Assembly: GCA_039707655.1 (NCBI GenBank)
Contig: CM077664.1
Coordinates: forward strand, 28,012,781 to 28,076,780
Source of the DNA: Elymus sibiricus
Taxonomy: Eukaryota; Streptophyta; Magnoliopsida; Poales; Poaceae
Direction: 5' to 3'
DNA: 64,000 nucleotides
Shown here: piece by piece, positions 22,063-34,882 of the stretch
How positions within the stretch are numbered: the first letter of the stretch is position 1
How the letters are laid out: each line of letters opens with the position of its first letter
Position numbers and translations under genes: made by a program
Notes under the pieces: model-generated
Seen by the model: only the letters and a program-made list of their open reading frames with translations
What the model was told of the DNA's origin: nothing
Databases searched by the model: none

Positions 22063-24254
22063 TGTTGGGCAACGCAGCAGAAAACAAAAATTTTCCGACC
22101 TACGCACCAGCCCAGGACCACTATGGAGACTGCATACAAGGTTTGATCATTTTCGTTACCGACTCGTAGCGCAGCGGAAGTAGAGTCGATGACGAACGGC
22201 GGTGCAGATCCCCGCAGCTAGGATTTTACAACCTCCCAACCGCGAGGATTTATACCCTCATCTGCCCCGCGGACAGCCCTCCGGGAGGCGGTCGCACAGT
22301 CCCCCGGACGGTGTCGCGGACAGCCCTTCGGGAGGACCTCCGAAACTCGGACTGTCACACGGACAGCCCTTCGGGAGGACCTCCAAAACTCGGACGGTCA
22401 CACGGACAGCCCTTCGGGAGGCACTCTCGAACTAAGACCGAAACTACGATCTCTCTACAGAGTTGCACACATACGGTGTCATCTATCCGGCAGGGCTTCG
22501 CCGTCCAGAACTAGTTCCCACCGGAACCCAGACAGCCTTTCGGCTCTACGAAACTATTTCGCTGGGAGGGAGAGAGAAGCCAGAAATGTCATGGCATGTG
22601 TATGTGAGAGCAAGGATGAAGCATATGGGGCTGCCTCCTCCCCTCTATTTATAGGAAAAACAAGGGGTAGGATGGGCATATCCAAAATGCCATGTCATCC
22701 CAAAATATCTTGGGAAGATATTTGTGGAAAGCCAACTTCCAACCATATCCATAAATCTGATTTCACTATTCACGACGACATTTTTCAGCGTCTGATCGAA
22801 CTGAAAATATTCATGTGGGCTTAGAACATTTCCAGTACCCACCAAAATAATTTTCAACGCGAGCCGGAACAATTCCGGTTTAGTGATTTTCATCTGCGAA
22901 AAGCATCTGAAGCGGTTTCGGCAGCTCCGGAACATTTCCGGTTTTCATTCCGGAAAATTCCAGAAAGTTTCCATAATGATTCTGGCATCCTCCAAGAATT
23001 ATCAGGCATGTGCCGAAACCAATTTGACTTTATGGTGTACTCCGAAACAACTTTTCGGTTTAGTGATTTTCATCTGTGAAAAGCAACTAAAGCGGTTCCG
23101 GCAGTCCGGAACATTTCCGGTTTTTGTCTCTGAAAAATCTCAGAAGTTACCGGAACAATTCTGGTACCTTCCAATAATTTCCAGGCATGTGCCGAAACCA
23201 ATTTGACTTTATGGAATACCCTGAAACAACTTTTCAGTTTCACCGGAACTATTCCGATATCCTCTCCGGAACGTTTCCGTTTCGTCCGAAACTTTTTCGG
23301 TGAATTTCTCTCAGACTCCCCGTCTAGTATTCAGCAGATAGATGACCCTTAAGCGTGTGACCCTATAGGTTCGGTGAAGTATAGACATGACCCGGAACAC
23401 TTTCCGATCAATGATCAACATCGGAGCCGTGGACACCCATATTGACCCCTATACCCACACGAATGAATATTCGAGTGAACCTCCAGTTGCCGTGTGCTAT
23501 TCCTGTTGCTTCGCGATATGTTACAAATACCCGAGGTGAGACATGTAGGCATCCCCGTGGATCAACAACTTGTCCACTATGCCAGTTACCTCGTTACCGG
23601 TATTGTTCTCTTTTCTCGTTCCCGTGTTCCGGCATCCCCGTGATCAAATCACAAAGTGTCTGGCCAGACGATGATGGATACCGTAACACCGAGAGGGCCC
23701 AGAGATATCTCTCCATCGTCGGAGGAGCAAATCCCAATCTTGAGCTATCAAGTTACTTGACATACTTTTCCATGAACCCGTAAGCCGCCGTAATAGCCAC
23801 CCATTTACGGATGACGTTTAACAAACCCCAAAGTTCATGAAGCAAGCATGAAGAAACTCGATACTCTCATGGTCTAAGGAATCATGCAAACATTAACCAT
23901 CTCTGTGTTATTAACCATTAACTAATGACGAATGTATCTCATAGCATAACATCAATTCGGGTCGATTCAACACAAGTGTTCTACCAACAATTGTGCCCTC
24001 AAAATTGCCGGCATAGTCATGCCCATGATCAGGAAAACAGGATCATCATGCAATACTTGAGCCAGTCATAGAGGCTTGACTAGGAATACTTTTTACCGTT
24101 TATTATCCCACACGTGCACATGAGTTTCCCTCCAAGCCTCGTTTTATTTGCAGACTCGAGAATCATTGCAGTTATAGCATGGAACATAAACATAATTATG
24201 AACAGGGAGATAATCAATAACATTTATTATTGCCTCTAGGGCATATCTCCTACA
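22063..24254 (-). repeat. LTR of the Copia-derived element (3' LTR by its own polarity), 2,192 bp
   Basis: Begins TGTTGGGCAACG and ends CTCCTACA on the plus strand; on its own strand it reads TGTAGGAGATATGCCCTAG. By eye I count about 12 substitutions and one 5-bp indel against 29565-31751. It contains repeats of GGACAGCCCTTCGGGAGG (22260-22430) and many CCGGAAC...TTCCGG half-palindromes (22860-23290). Short frames here recur at the same place in the other LTR and are not genes. Confidence 0.95.
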
Positions 24255-27200
24255 GACTCCCACTTGCACTAGAGTCAATAATCTAGTCAATGCTAATGCA
24301 CTTTACACCTATGGCATACTGGTGTAAAATATGCTTCGCATGTGGTATAGCCTGATGTCCAACGGATCTGACGACTTCAGCTCCGTGTGTAACTTTGCAT
24401 ATCCCCGCGTTTTCACGCTTTCACAAAATTCATATTTTGTGTGGACTTGGCTTTGCATATGTGTGAATCATTGGTCGAAACCTGATTCCTCAGACTGAGC
24501 TATGGAGCAGCTATCTGCAATAGTGTCCCATAGACCAAAGCCATCTTGGAACCATACTAAGTTCATGAATGAACTATATGATTCAACAACTTCTTTGTCA
24601 CTTCTTAAGTGTCAACATACTTAGCCTTTGTTATAGAATTCGCCACAGTATCTTGTTTGGAACAATTTCCAACTACCGTGCCACCATGATGTGTATCACA
24701 AAACCCTCAACTTAAATCGAAAATCGCATGGAGCATCGATGAAGACTGTATCGATGTAACCTTTTACAACGAACTCTTCATGATCTCCACTTGCGAGAAA
24801 CCATGTCATCGGTACTGCTCTAGTACTTAATGACATCTTTCACTGTTGTCCCATGATCAGTACTTTGATCACTATGGTATCTATACTCGCAACAACTTTG
24901 GAGTATTGGACATATCTGGTTGTTTTACATACCATGGAATCCATGATTAATCCAAACACAAGAGTGTGTGGAATCACCATCATGTATTTTGCTCATCAGT
25001 GTTTTGAGACACCGAGTCTTGCAAAACCCTTTCCATGTGACTTCGGCAAGAATCACTCCTTGGCGTTTTAAATGCTAAAAGGTTTTTAGCACCTTGTCAA
25101 TATGTATTCATAGCTTAGCCCCATTAGGTAAATCTATCTCCATAGATCATCATGCCTAATATTAAGGCTATTTAGCCTAAGCACTTCATCGAAAAAACTA
25201 TTTTCAAATGAAGTCCTAATTCGTGTCAAGAAATTTATTTCCAATTAACAATGTGTTAAGTACACAAGGTTTTTAGAAATATTATTATGCTCCCACTTAC
25301 TTTCTTGAATCACAAGCATCTTCGATACCCATTTGATGAAGTCAAAAAACCCTTTTGACCATTCCATCAAAAACGAAGATTCCAACTCCACTTTGCTCTC
25401 TTCTGTCCATCGCTGGAACTCTGAAGTTTGCATACTTACTAGCATCCTCTGGATCGACAAATTACTTTGGACTGTATCACATACAAGTCCTAGGTTTCAT
25501 TCCCATCAGATGGAAATCCTTTTTGTCATCCATGTTTCATATCTCATGATTGAAATATGTATTAATTGCTAGTTCAACCCGAACCGACTTCAAGCATCGC
25601 TACAGTGAGACAATCTCATCGTAGTCAACTCTTTGAACTTGTTTTTGCAACAAGTCGAGCTTTATGGATAAAATATTTTTATCCGTATCAGTTTTTAGTT
25701 CCATAAATATCCGTTAGACTCTAAGCCTTCCGAAAGGTGTATCAAGATTTTAATCTTGAAACATTGATATGGAAACTATCTCAGATTGTATTGGCATTTA
25801 GCCAATTCCGGAGTCAGGGCCCATCATCGCTTCCTTATGTATCGTAGGTATACTGTTGTCCAACAACAATATCTCGTTTGCGCACCTGAGAGGTTTGCAC
25901 GAGCCTTGCCTACGTGGTTCAGCTGCAAGTTCGACTGAAGTCCATACATTTTATTGTAGAGTCTTCCGTATCAGTCGCAGTAGGAAACTCCGGAATCACT
26001 TCCAAGGTTTCTTTCCTTTGATCTGATGACGAAGATACTGGTTATCTCATCGAGTTGCACTGTCCTCCCACTCGCCTTTTGTAAGAACTATTCTCTTTAA
26101 AAGCATACCGTTTTGCGGAAAAATCCTTTGCCTCGGTATAGTGGTGGGGAATACCCAATGACTTGGGATAACCTTACAAAGTAGCACTTGCCTGATTTGA
26201 AATAGGTTTGTAACCTTTTACACAAGCCCCATATTCCAAATGTTAAGAAAAGATATAACATGGTTGGGCGTACCATACCATGGCATCATTTCAACAGACC
26301 CGATGGAGCTCTTTTCAGTGTAAAAGCCGCAGTCTCTAAAGCATCACCTTTTTAAAAGGGGTAATGGCAAATTTATTTATGTCATCTTTGATCTTACCAT
26401 GTCATGAATGGTTCGATTACATCTACACAGACTCTCCACTTGCAGTGGTGTTCCGGGAGGTGCAAGTTATGAAACCCCTTTCACAACTCATCAGACATTC
26501 GCTAAACTTGTAACTCAAATATTCCTTTCTGCAATCGAATTGTAGAAACATAATTTTCTTGTTACAATAACTTCTACTTCATTTTTGAAAACCTTCTGAA
26601 TGAATTCAAAAGATCCAGACTTACGTCTCAACAAGTAAATATCCATATATCTACTTGAGTCATTTCTGAAGATAGATAAATCCACTACTTGCAACAACAT
26701 TTATTGGACTACACACATCATAATGTATGATCACCAATATGTTCTTTGCTCGTTCCTTATGGCCTGTGAACGGTATTTCAGTCACTTCACTTTTCGGAGG
26801 AAAGTTGCAAGTGTCAGATGATTCAAAATCAAATGACTTTAAAATCCATCATAATGGAATTTTCCATGCGGGTTTCTCCAAAGTGACCAAATGCAGTGCC
26901 ACACATATGTGGTATTCTTTTAGTCTTGCGACATTTAGCGTCAGTGTTATGGATGTATCATATTACCATCAATATTCATAACATACATCCCATCCTGGAT
27001 GGAAGCATGGCCCTTCATGTTATTCATAACACCGAACATCAAAAGTTCTCTTATGAATAACCTCCTTGCAAGATACCTTATGCAAAGGGCTAGAGTGTAT
27101 TGAAACTCTAAATGAATTATGAAAGTAAATACAGAGGTAATGTATTATTATCAATATTCATAACATACTTCTCATTCATAATGAAAGTATGGCCCTTTTG

Positions 27201-29564
27201 GTATTCATAACTCCGAACATTAAAAGTTCTCTTATGAACAACCTTCTTGCAAGATACTTTATGCAATGGGCTAGAGTGTGTAAAACTCTAAAATGATTTA
27301 TGAAAGTAAATACATAGGGAATACACCTATGGAAGGTATAGTAACATTTACTATGTTCCCTGCGTGTATCTAAACCTCATTCCTGGCTAGTCTTTCAAGC
27401 CATAGTAGTTCTTACATCGAGTTGCAACAGAATGCAATCGAGCGGGTATCTTTGTGATTAACTCACAATACCCAAGAATTAGTGATTAACATGTTTAACC
27501 ATAATTCCAAAGAACTATATCTCTGACCAGCCTTCTATACATCAAAAACTTGTATGACATTCATACATGAGTTGGATATTCCAGTCTTCTTTCCTTTTGC
27601 CATTATACTTCTAACAGTTTCACTTTCAGTATTTCTCCTACTCTCAGAAGAAGCACCCAACTTAAGAGTGGCGTTAGCCCCGGACTTCCTAGGCGTGAAA
27701 GTTTCACTAACACCCTTCGGACACTTCCTTTCTCTTTAAGTTGTCGTTTTATTCACCATCATCATATGACAGGCGTTCTTCTGGATCCCCTCTTATCAGT
27801 CAAATGCCTAGTAAACACTTTTACTAATAGTTTGCAAACAAACATGGCTTTAGATATCTCATATCTTTCAGCCTTTGTTTGTATCTGAAAATTAATTTTC
27901 AGTTCCATGAATATCACATAACTATCCCACAACTTTCGAAGTTCGGGTCTCATGGAAGCAAACATATTTCACTTGACCGTAACGGAATTTTAGCTTTTGG
28001 ATCGAAGGACGAGAGTCATATCATCCATAGCATTAGCGGGAGAATACCGAAAGTATGCGATAGGACAAAGTCCTTCTCGGCACTCTTGAGGACAATCCTC
28101 ACATTACGTTACCAACCGTAAAGTTTTAACCAGATATTTAACAGCTATTCAATTTTAATAGGGAAGGTGGAAACGCGAGCCATTATTCTACTTATTATGC
28201 AAATCACACTTAGACAGTGTTCAAGATTAATTGCACTGAGAATTAAACAAGGTAATTCTACAGTGCGCTCCCACTCAAATCAATATCTCTCAAAATTGAT
28301 TATGAGTGATACAAGACCCGATTTTTGATTGTTCGCCACGATGGTAGCATCACAGATGACGAAAAATCTCAACCGGTAGGCCAACTTGCCAATCACATCT
28401 CTATGTGACTCTTGTTCATCTTTCGATGCGTGTGTTCCGAGCTCATGACTTTCATGCCTGAACGTCAAGACAACCAAGTGATCTCGCTGCGAGGTCTCAA
28501 CTCACCCGCCTCACACTTCTCTAATCGTTCGTGCCCATGTTAGCATGTGACACCCCGAAAAGTTAGGTGCCGTGACGGTGCTACACTTGGGAGAACACTA
28601 ACTACTTGATATTTGTTGTGAGAGATCACCCTAATAAAAGCGACTACCGCGCAATCAAAAGGGTGCATCATAAGGGATAAACATCTCAGGCAATTCATAA
28701 TAGCAAGATATGGTATAGCCCTTTCTGACGGAGAAGTCTTTCATTTCTTCGTCTTCGGCATTTGCGTCGGTGTTCACCTTCGCGAAGATTGCCACCACCT
28801 TGTCGATGCACCAGATAATATTGCTATCTCTATAGCTAATAAAATAAGTGCATTACTGAAGGTTGACACGCAGGTCATTAAAGTGACAATCATATGTCTC
28901 CAGCCATCATGCCGAATCATGACACGCAGGTCATGTTAATCAATTTACATTATATAGTCATCTCATACATAATCAAATTATAATGAGCACTGCTATACCA
29001 CATCACATGCACATGCAAACCATCCTGCAAAACCAAGTTAGACGCCTCTAATAGGTTTATACAAGATTTTATTTTACGTGGCTTCTAAGGTTTCGAAACA
29101 AACCGAAGCTACCAACGTCCATCATCAAGCATGATAATCCAAGTCGCTAGATTAACATTGCGGGGTGTATGAAACACGAGATAATAAAATCTCGAGCCCC
29201 ATACTAAACTTCGTCATACGCGTGACCCCCGTGCAGATCATATCTGCATTGCCCTTTCATCTGCGAATTTCATCTTTCTTTTGACTATGGCGGAACCCAA
29301 AGAACTGAAGCACTTCGTTGATCAATCAGGATCGCGGATTGCCAGAACTTTGTGAAATTCCACCATACTGTCTCGAGATTGAGCAAACGCAAATTCTAGG
29401 GAAGCAATAAGAACATCGGGTAACAGACTTCATCTGCTACCCGCACAAATAATTTTCAGCAATAGATCTCATCTACTACCTAATTATATTGTGCAACACC
29501 CATACATCTCTATGTATTCTAGATCGCAACCTGCATCTACGCATAGCACGGCTCTTGATGCCAC
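24255..29564 (-). pseudogene. Decayed gag-pol of the Copia-derived element
   Basis: Comparison with the nearly intact polyprotein at 59374-63342 places remnants in the right order on the minus strand. A gag trace, AERYEISKAMFVCKLL, lies near 27850. An integrase trace, YMDIYLLRRKSGSFEF, lies near 26620. An RT trace (VDPEDASKYANF, then FDGMVKRVF) lies near 25440-25330, followed by LLIGN near 25240. Every stretch is interrupted by stops and indels; the YVDD catalytic box and the integrase Asp/Glu residues cannot be read. Length is comparable to a full internal domain, so decay was mainly by point change. No new open frame has replaced it. Confidence 0.75.
26961..27325. repeat. Tandem duplication of a ~182-bp unit in the decayed element
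   Basis: Two copies begin at 26961 and 27143, each with TCAATATTCATAACATAC, then CTCTTATGAA, TTGCAAGATAC and GGGCTAGAGTGT. They differ at many scattered sites, so the duplication is old relative to the LTR pair. Confidence 0.8.
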
Positions 29565-31751
29565 TGTTGGGCAACGCAGCAGAAAACAAAAATTTTCCGA
29601 CCTACGCACCAGCCCAGGACCACTATGGAGACTGCATACAAGGTTTGATCATTTTCGTTACCGACTCGTAGTGCAGCGGAAGTAGAGTCGATGACGAACG
29701 GCGGTGCAGATCCCCGCAGCTAGGATTTTACAACCTCCCAACCGCGAGGATTTATACCCTCATCTGCCCCGCGGACAGCCCTCCGGGAGGCGGTCGCACA
29801 GTCCCCCGGACGGTGTCGCGGACAGCCCTTCGGGAGGACCTCCGAAACTCGGATTGTCACTCGGACAGCCCTTCGGGAGGACCTCCAAAACTCGGACGGT
29901 CACACGGACAGCCCTTCGGGAGGCACTCTCGAACTAAGACCGAAACTACGATCTCTCTACAGAGTTGCACACATACGGTGTCATCTATCCGGCAGGGCTT
30001 CGCCGTCCAGAACTAGTTCCCACCGGAACCCAGACAGCCTTTCGGCTCTACGAAACTATTTCGCTGGGAGGGAGAGAGAAGCCAGAAATGTCATGGCATG
30101 TGTATGTGAGAGCAAGGATGAAGCATATGGGGCTGCCTCCTCCCCTCTATTTATAGGAAAAACAAGGGGTAGGATGGGCATATCCAAAATGCCATGTCAT
30201 CCCAAAATATCTTGGGAAGATATTTGTGGAAAGCCAACTTCCAACCATATCCATAAATCTGATTTCACTATTCACGACGTTTCAGCGTCTGATCGAACTG
30301 AAAATATTCATGTGGGCTTAGAACATTTCCAGTACCCACCAAAATAATTTTCAACGCGAGCCGGAACAATTCCGGTTTAGTGATTTTCATCTGCGAAAAA
30401 AATCTGAAGCGGTTTCGGCAGCTCCGGAACATTTCCGGTTTTCATTCCGGAAAATTCCAGAAAGTTTCCAGAATGATTCTGGCACCCTCCAAGAATTATC
30501 AGGCATGTGCCGAAACCAATTTGACTTTATGGTGTACTCCGAAACAACTTTTTGGTTTAGTGATTTTCATCTGTGAAAAGCAACTAAAGCGGTTCCGGCA
30601 GTCCGGAACATTTCCGGTTTTTGTCTCTGAAAAATCTCAGAAGTTACCGGAACAATTCTGGTACCTTCCAATAATTTCCAGGCATGTGCCGAAACTAATT
30701 TGACTTTATGGAATACCCTGAAACAACTTTTCAGTTTCACCGGAACTATTCCGATATCCTCTCCGGAACGTTTCCGTTTCGTCCGAAACTTTTTCGGTGA
30801 ATTTCTCTCAGACTCCCCGTCTAGTATTCAGCAGATAGATGACCCTTAAGCGTGTGACCCTATAGGTTCGGTGAAGTATAGACATGACCCGGAACACTTT
30901 CCGATCAATGATCAACATCGGAGCCGTGGACACCCATATTGACCCCTATACCCACACGAATGAATATTCGAGTGAACCTCCAGTTGCCGTGTGCTATTCC
31001 TGTTGCTTCGCGATATGTTAGAAATACCCAAGGTGAGACATGTAGGCATCCCCGTGGATCAACAACTTGTCCACTATGCCAGTTACCTCGTTACCGGTAT
31101 TGTTCTCTTTTCTCGTTCCCGTGTTCCGGCATCCCCGTGATCAAATCACAAAGTGTCTGGCCAGACGATGATGGATACCGTAACACCGAGAGGGCCCAGA
31201 GATATCTCTCCATCGTCGGAGGAGCAAATCCCAATCTTGAGCTATCAAGTTACTTGACATACTTTTCCATGAACCCGTAAGCCGCCGTAATAGCCACCCA
31301 TTTACGGATGACGTTTAACAAACCCCAAAGTTCATGAAGCAAGCATGAAGAAACTCGATACTCTCATGGTCTAAGGAATCATGCAAACATTAACCATCTC
31401 TGTGTTATTAACCATTAACTAATGACGAATGTATCTCATAGCATAACATCAATTCGGGTCGATTCAACACAAGTGTTCTACCAACAATTGTGCCCTCAAA
31501 ATTGCCGGCATAGTCATGCCCATGATCAGGAAAACAGGATCATCATGCAATACTTGAGCCAGTCATAGAGGCTTGACTAGGAATACTTTTTACCGTTTAT
31601 TATCCCACACGTGCACATGAGTTTCCCTCCAAGCCTCGTTTTATTTGCAGACTCGAGAATCATTGCAGTTATAGCATGGAACATAAACATAATTATGAAC
31701 AGGGAGATAATCAATAACATTTATTATTGCCTCTAGGGCATATCTCCTACA
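29565..31751 (-). repeat. LTR of the Copia-derived element (5' LTR by its own polarity), 2,187 bp
   Basis: Second copy of the LTR described at 22063-24254. As the upstream LTR in the element's own direction it would drive transcription toward lower coordinates. It differs by loss of 5 bp near 30280 and about a dozen substitutions. Confidence 0.95.
30142..30155 (-). promoter_or_regulatory. TATA box of the Copia-derived LTR
   Basis: The minus strand reads TATAAATAGAGGGG. The identical 14-mer occurs in the Copia 5' LTR at 57626-57639, and a copy lies at 22640-22653 in the other LTR. Transcription would start about 30 bases on, inferred from position only. Confidence 0.7.
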
Positions 31752-32729
31752 CGAAATTCATCATTATGGGGAACGATCTGGAGCTTAAGATGTCCTACCA
31801 AGGTTAAAATTTTCCTCCGGCGAACTTTGTTAGGCTCGCTACCATGTCGAGTGACTTTGGCTACCAGACATATAAAAGTCAGTGGGCAATGTCCTACATG
31901 CGATATAGGAGCGGAATGATACCAAGCACCTGTTATTCACTTGTGCAAAAGCTAAAGAGGTATGATGGTTACTAGGTTTGGACTTTGCTATTGATAAAGC
32001 ATGCGCTGTGGATCATGCGGGAGAAGTTGTGCTAGAATATTTATTGCTGCAACCATCTCAAGAATGTGTGGTCCTTGGTCTGGGAAATTCAACGAAAGCA
32101 ATTGCTATTGGTTCCTGGTATTTATGGTGGGAGAAGAGAAAGTTGGTGCATAATGAAAAGGTCACGGAACCTAAGTTCATAGCAATGGCAATCAGAGCTT
32201 TGTTTGCTAACTATACTATGGCGAGTGATGCAAATGCGACGATCAAGCGACATGGCTGCGAAAGACCAAGGAGCAACTATGTGAAGCTAAACGTGGATGG
32301 CGCCTTTGACTCAGACTTACTCAAGGGCTCGTATGGCGCTGTCATCAGAGACTCGAATGGCAGATTCATCGCGGCAGAAAACGGGGAAATCGATTGGTGC
32401 GGAGATGCGCTTATGGCCGAGGCACTGACCTTACGGTTTGGTCTCAATTTGACAACTACAGTCGGGTGTAATCGCATGGAGGTGAACTCCGACAACATCG
32501 AGGTGATAGAGACAATGAAGAATGGACGTCGCTCTTTTGGTCTATCGGTGGTAGTTTTTGATGATATATATCACCTTGCGTGTGATTTTTTGCATTTTAT
32601 TTTTGAGCATGCTCCTAGAGAGACTAATTGTGCTGCCCATGATTGCGCCAAACCAGCTAGAAGTAAGGTGTGTGTGAGGTGGATGGATGATTCCCCTGTT
32701 GCAATAAAGAGTACTTTGATGTCAAAAAG
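31752..32729 (+). pseudogene. LINE-2 ORF2, 3' part: zf-RVT and RNase H
   Basis: Continuation of LINE-2 after the 9.7-kb insertion. The first codons give LWGTIWSLRCPTKVKIFLRR, the usual entry to the zf-RVT region, then GQCPTCD. After stops near 31920, an open frame (31978-32739) carries an RNase H domain: YVKLNVDGAFD (first catalytic Asp), DALMAEALTLRFGL (Glu), MEVNSDN (Asp) and RETNCAAHDCAK. The block SWYLWWEKRKLVHNEKV before it is typical of the LINE linker. The frame ends artificially in a run of eight T (32730-32737), which is best read as the poly-A tail of LINE-3 on the opposite strand. Confidence 0.88.
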
Positions 32730-32737
32730 TTTTTTTT

Positions 32738-34882
32738 AAGGATGCGTCAAAGATTGACGTATCAGGATCATAGATAGAAGAGTGCCGCGAAGGCACAATG
32801 TTGATTACAATTTTCCACGGATATGAAAAGCCAACCCACACACACTGCATGCTAACTACTCGCCACTAGCCTCCCAATCTACTCTAACTGGAAGCGACCC
32901 TATTCCTCTCAGCAGCCCGTCTGCTCTCCAGCATTGTCCCTCCAGGTCAATCTTCTTGAGCACTTCCTCAGTGGATGGCGATGTTCCATTAAACACAATA
33001 TCGTTCCTGTGCCTTCCACAGCATCCAAACCACCAGCGAGATGACCATCCATGTCTCCCTCTTGAGCTGGCTTTGGGGATTTATCTCAGACCACCATGTC
33101 GCGAGATTGGCTTCTGCGGACGGCATCCACTCGGGTTTGTTCCAGTTGCTGAGGATTGGGTACCACACCTGCCTGGCCAAAACACAACCAAGGAGGATAT
33201 GATTTATTGTTTCTGGCGCTTGGTCACAGAAAGGGCAAGCCGCTGGGTGTGGCAAGTGCCTGCGTTCGAGCCTGTCTGTTGTCCAACATCTTTCCCTCGC
33301 CGCAAGCCAAGTAAAGAACTTGCAAGTTGCCGACGCCCTCGCCCGCCAAATTTGCCTGGCTCCCAGCGCTTCGACTTTGCCAGCGAAGAAGGCTCCATAG
33401 GCAGAACTCATGGAGAAGCTGCCGCTGCTCTCCCATGACCAAGATAGTCTATCTTCCACGCCGTCTAGCAGCTGCACCTATTGGGTCCGATCCACCAGCT
33501 GCATGAACTCTCTCAGTGCCTGGGCCTCCATGTTTGGTGATACGTCCTGCCACCAACCCTCGGTCATCGCCTGTCTCACTGTTTTCTTTCGCGCTTGTTT
33601 CTTGACGACCACAAATAAGGTAGGCATGGTGTCTTCAATTCTCCCGTCCCACAGCCACCAGTCGGTCCAAAAGCGAGCTATATCGCCATTTCCAAGAGCA
33701 CATTTGGTCGCGGCATTGTAGATGCCCATCGAATCCGATGAGACCTGGATGTTGAACTCACTCCATGGCATGTCTTGCTCTGTTCTGGCCACCAAAGGCC
33801 ATCGGGCTCTCAGCGCCGTGTTCAGCATGCGCAAGTTTGGGATTCCTAGCCCACCGTACTCTCTTCGTTGACATACTTGGTCCCAGGCCACGAGGCAGTG
33901 CCCTCCTTGCACATTGCGTCATCCTTTCCATAGGAACCCTCGGCATATTTTGTTTGCCGACTCTAGCGTTTTCACTGGAATGTCAAGGGCTATCATTGTG
34001 TGCACGGGCATATATGCAAGGGTGGTTTTCACGAGCTCTAACTGGCCCGCTCTGTAGAGCAGACTTGCCTGCCAAGCAGGGAGCCGGTCGGCCATCCTGT
34101 CTATCAGGTACTGTAGCTGGGCTGCAGAAATCTTCCGTTGCCCCAGCGGTAGCCCTAGGTATCTGCAGGGCCACCCCAAGATTTGGCAACCCAGCTCGGC
34201 CGCAATCAACTGCACCTGCTCCTCGGAGCAGCGTATGGGGTGAGCCGAGCACTTGGCGACGTTAGTACGCAGTCCCGAGGCCACTCCAAAGTCCTCGATC
34301 AGCAAAGAGCATGCCCTGAGGCTTCGCAAGTCCGGTCTGATGAAGGTCACCACGTCGTTCGCATAGATGGAGGTATGTTGCTGGAGACCCGATGGAGCCA
34401 ACGGAGTAAGAACGCATGCCGCCGTGGCATGCCGCAGCAGGTGGTGAAGGCCATCCATCACAATAACGAACAACAATGGCAAAAACGGGTCACCCTGGCG
34501 GAATCCTCGTCGGTTATAGATGATTTCCTCTGGGATGCCATTGAGCAGCACTCTGGTGGAAGAGGAGGCAAGCAGACCGGACACCCATGCAATTTACTTA
34601 TTACCAAACCCAAGTTGCTACAGCATCTCAATCAAGAATGCCCAGTCGGCCATGTCGAAAGCCTTAGTGATGTCCAGTTTAAGCATGACCGCATCCTTCT
34701 TAGTGGCATGCAACTTCTTGGTCATGCCTTGCACCATCATAAAGTTGTCATGAATGTGTATCCCTCGAATGAATGCGCTTTGGTGTGCACCCACCAAATG
34801 CGGCATATCCTCTGCCACCCGCGTGGCCAGCACTTTGGCCACCAACTTAGGGAAGCTATGTAATAAGTTGATTGGTCGAAAG
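32738..34882 (-). pseudogene. LINE-3 ORF2, 3' part: RT core, zf-RVT and tail
   Basis: Minus-strand LINE of a subfamily richer in GC than LINE-1. Immediately beyond the solo LTR comes RPINLLHSFPKLVAKVLATR, then HQSAFIRGIHIHDNF, FRQGDPFLPLLFVIVMDG and IYANDVVTF. In IYANDVVTF the catalytic YADD has become YAND. Further on are YLGLPLGQRKI, GGLGIPNLRMLNTALRARW and the zf-RVT CPFCDQAPETINHILLGC. Stops at 34618 and near 34590, another break near 33913, and a 1-bp shift just before the RNDIVFN motif near 32990. The tail ends VDWEASGE at about 32860. A 3' UTR leads to an A-tract equal to plus-strand T 32730-32737. Confidence 0.9.

Larger units (their letters stand above)
22063..31751 (-). mobile_element. 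Copia-derived LTR retrotransposon, coding region decayed, TSD CGAAA
   Basis: Two near-identical LTRs (22063-24254 and 29565-31751) bound the element. CGAAA occurs at 22058-22062 and again at 31752-31756. On the minus strand the primer binding site, TGGCATCAAGAGCC, lies one base after the upper LTR (29550-29563), and a polypurine GTGGGAGTC lies against the lower LTR (24255-24263). This is the same arrangement as in the Copia element at 56223. The internal 5.3 kb keeps only faint gag, integrase and RT similarity with stops in every frame. It is inserted in LINE-2 between zf-RVT codons. Because the LTRs are almost identical while coding is dead, it probably moved with proteins from another copy. 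Confidence 0.95.

Noticed and set aside
22202..23783. Several plus-strand open frames (77, 67, 63, 107 and 113 codons)
   Set aside because: Each occurs again at 29704-31280 because both lie in LTRs; no domain and antisense to the element.
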